Source: Oscillospiraceae bacterium
Lineage (GTDB): Bacteria > Bacillota_A > Clostridia > Oscillospirales > Oscillospiraceae
NCBI GenBank assembly: GCA_021771675.1
Contig: JAETOP010000143.1
Coordinates: forward strand, 1 to 7,076
Length of the DNA stretch: 7,076 bases
Direction of reading: 5' to 3'
Positions 5,969-7,076 of the stretch are shown piece by piece (within the stretch, counting starts at the first letter, position 1; each line of letters starts with the position of its first letter). The translations under genes and the position numbers were made by a program. Below the pieces are notes generated by a model that had not been told where the DNA came from, made no database searches, and saw nothing but the letters and a program-made list of their open reading frames with translations.

Positions 5969-6032
5969 CACTTCCTGCAGGAAGTGTAATAACCCACTAT
6001 GACACTTTCATCCCTTCGGTCTGCAAAGTGTC
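5969..6032 (-). other. Putative origin of transfer (oriT) for the MobV relaxase
   Basis: On the minus strand the order is an 8-bp perfect inverted repeat, GACACTTT/AAAGTGTC (6032-6025 and 6008-6001), then CATAGTGGGTTATTACACTT with the motif TAGTGGG/TTA (5999-5990), then an 18-bp perfect palindrome CACTTCCTGCAGGAAGTG (5986-5969). The oriT of pMV158 has the same plan: an ACTTT/AAAGT inverted repeat directly before TAGTGTG/TTA, where the nick falls. The position just upstream of the relaxase fits. The expected nick is between 5993 (G) and 5992 (T) on the minus strand (inference). Confidence 0.75.
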
Positions 6033-6053
6033 GTGGGCTCTCCGAGGGGGTGT

Positions 6054-6121
6054 GGGGGCTTTGCCCCCGGCAACTGCGGTTGCCTCCCCCAGCAGGGCCG
6101 CCCTTTGAAAAGGGCACCCTG
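6054..6121. repeat. Three adjacent GC-rich hairpins
   Basis: The first hairpin is GGGGGC-TTT-GCCCCC (6054-6068). It is followed without a gap by GGCAAC-TGCG-GTTGCC (6069-6084). The third is GCCCTT-TGAA-AAGGGC (6100-6115), nested inside CAGGG (6093-6097) and CCCTG (6117-6121). None is followed by a T-run, so terminators are unlikely. Their place between the oriT and the GTGAC repeats suggests a structured single-strand region, for example a priming or single-strand origin site, but this is inference. No gene lies in 5907-6226. Confidence 0.6.
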
Positions 6122-6147
6122 CACCCCGCCTAAACTTTGCTGCTCCC

Positions 6148-6231
6148 CGTGACAGCCGTGACGACCGTGACGATGTTTCAGACACCGCCGCCACTCTCAA
6201 AAAAGCCGTCACAGCCGTCACGGTCGTCACG
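6148..6231. repeat. Symmetric array of GTGAC repeats (candidate iterons)
   Basis: GTGAC occurs at 6149, 6158 and 6167, and its reverse complement GTCAC at 6208, 6217 and 6226. Each set has a strict 9-bp period, and the six copies are exactly symmetric about 6189-6190. The two 25-bp arms (6148-6172 and 6207-6231) also form an imperfect stem, mismatched at only four spacer bases, with a loop of 34 nt. The array overlaps the stop codon of the RepA-like ATPase gene. Spaced repeats next to a replication ATPase suggest an origin or initiator-binding site; a regulatory or cruciform role is also possible. Confidence 0.7.
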
Positions 6232-7075
6232 CCTGGGACGGTTCCAGCGTCAGGCTGATACTTCTCCCGGCGTGGCTCCTGCTGTTCTCATAGCGGATGT
6301 GGTAGTCTATCAGCAGCTTCCCGGCCCGGACGTTTAGCCGCATCGCCAGGGCGTTGGGCTTCATGTCGGTCTGGAGCGCCGCTACCAGCTCGGTGGCCGT
6401 ACCACCCCAGGTCGGCTTCTCCGCCGTCACAAGGGCGGCTATGGCCTCCAGCACCGGGTCGGGCGGCTCTGTCCATGCCTCCGTTTCCGTACGCTCCAGC
6501 GTCCATATCAGCCGTTCCTTGTCCCTGGTAAGATAGAATCGCTGGTCTTGCTGGTCACGCCCGGCCACGTCCAGAACGGCGCTGCCGTCTGTCCGCTTCT
6601 CCTTTTGAAGAAGAAAGGCCCCGTCCGCCGCTCCCAGCAGACCGTTGGTGCCGGAGATCATATCGAATTTGTCATCTGCCTGTTGCTTTCGAGTGTGGTG
6701 TACCAGCAGGAGGCAGACGCCGCAATCATCGGCAAGGCGTTTCAGCTTACCCACCACCTCGTAATCGTTGGCGTAGCTGTACTTATCCCCACCAGCCTCC
6801 CGGATTTTCTGGAGGGTGTCAATGATAATCAGCTTGGTGTTCGGGTGTTCCCGGACGAACTTCTTTAGCTGTTCCTCCAGGCCAACGCCAAGCTGTTTGG
6901 CGTAGACCGCAAAGAGCAGATTGTCGGTGCCCTCTGTGCCGAACATTCGGTATAGCCGCCCCTGCAAGCGGCGGTGGTCGTCCTCCAACGCCAGATAGAG
7001 GACAGTCCCCTTGTGGACAGGGTAGCCCCACAGGGGGAGGCCCATGCTGACATGGTAGGCAAGCTGGGCCATCAG
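6227..7075 (-). CDS. RepA-like AAA ATPase (DnaB/RecA fold), N-terminus outside window
   Basis: This is the C-terminal ~283 residues of a RepA-like ATPase of the AAA_25/DnaB-RecA type, which in plasmids acts as a ring helicase for replication. The Walker A motif would lie just beyond the right edge, since the fragment begins at the helix that normally follows it (LMAQLAYHVSMGLPLWG). Visible motifs are LYLALEDD (~25-32), Walker B LIIIDTLQKI (81-90, Asp85), LLLVHHTRK (121-129) and SGTNGLLGAADGAFLL (140-155). The C-terminus (from ~205) looks like a winged-helix domain (ATELVAALQ, NALAMRLNVRAGKLL). No frame break is seen. The stop codon (6227-6229) lies within the last GTCAC repeat. The relaxase is transcribed in the same direction 320 bp downstream, so both belong to one replication/mobilization module. 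Whether the element replicates as a plasmid cannot be decided from this fragment. Confidence 0.9.
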   Translation of the reverse strand: MMAQLAYHVSMGLPLWGYPVHKGTVLYLALEDDHRRLQGRLYRMFGTEGTDNLLFAVYAKQLGVGLEEQLKKFVREHPNTKLIIIDTLQKIREAGGDKYSYANDYEVVGKLKRLADDCGVCLLLVHHTRKQQADDKFDMISGTNGLLGAADGAFLLQKEKRTDGSAVLDVAGRDQQDQRFYLTRDKERLIWTLERTETEAWTEPPDPVLEAIAALVTAEKPTWGGTATELVAALQTDMKPNALAMRLNVRAGKLLIDYHIRYENSRSHAGRSISLTLEPSQA

Positions 7076-7076
7076 G

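Noticed and set aside
5445..6002. 185-codon plus-strand ORF opposite the relaxase
   Set aside because: It is antisense to the conserved relaxase motifs and has no protein-family features; it is a shadow of high-GC coding sequence.
6054..6068. Transcription terminator at the GGGGGC/GCCCCC hairpin
   Set aside because: No T-run follows the stem on either strand.
6148..6231. CRISPR array
   Set aside because: The repeat unit is five bases with 4-base spacers and mirror symmetry, nothing like CRISPR repeat and spacer lengths.

Overview
The window looks like accessory DNA from a gut-type Clostridia/Firmicutes genome. The evidence is a ribosomal-protection tetracycline-resistance gene of the Tet(W) group, a MobV (Mob/Pre) relaxase, a RepA-like AAA ATPase, a TnpV remnant of the kind found in Tn4451-like mobilizable elements, and strong GGAGG ribosome-binding sites. 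Base composition shifts visibly along the window: the histidine kinase, relaxase and ATPase genes are GC-rich, the GIY-YIG fragment and the stretch after it are AT-rich, and the tet gene lies between. I read this as a mosaic of mobile-element pieces.

Layout. 1-910 (+): C-terminal part of a sensor histidine kinase, open at the left edge. 918-1193 (-): a small conserved-looking protein of unknown function, tail to tail with the kinase. 1194-1757 (+): the C-terminal part of a GIY-YIG nuclease-family/DUF4357 protein whose N-terminal half is missing, with the break at the start codon of the preceding gene; a strong terminator follows. 1811-2134: no ordinary gene, but a second terminator, short repeats, two tiny overlapping ORFs and a sequence resembling the 3' end of guaA, a known island insertion point. 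2135-4054 (-): the tet gene. 4055-4356: its control region, with a promoter, a 7-residue leader peptide and two intrinsic terminators. 4425-4539 (-): a tnpV gene reduced to its two ends. 4563-5906 (-): MobV relaxase. 5969-6032: a good oriT candidate just upstream of the relaxase. 6054-6121: three GC-rich hairpins. 6148-6231: symmetric 9-bp-period GTGAC repeats. 6227-7075 (-): RepA-like ATPase, open at the right edge.

How it works together. The right half (ATPase, GTGAC repeats, oriT, relaxase, tnpV remnant) reads as a replication/mobilization module transcribed leftward. The tet gene lies downstream of it in the same direction but has its own promoter and an attenuator of the tet(M)/tet(W) type, so expression is probably induced when tetracycline disturbs translation of the leader peptide. 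The left end (kinase, small ORF, truncated GIY-YIG gene) appears to belong to other elements joined by recombination. No integrase, transposase or complete insertion sequence is visible, so the mobility of the whole depends on what lies outside the window.

The most interesting signals are the attenuator with mutually exclusive pairings, the oriT-like site, the symmetric GTGAC array, the collapsed tnpV gene and the clean junction inside the GIY-YIG gene.
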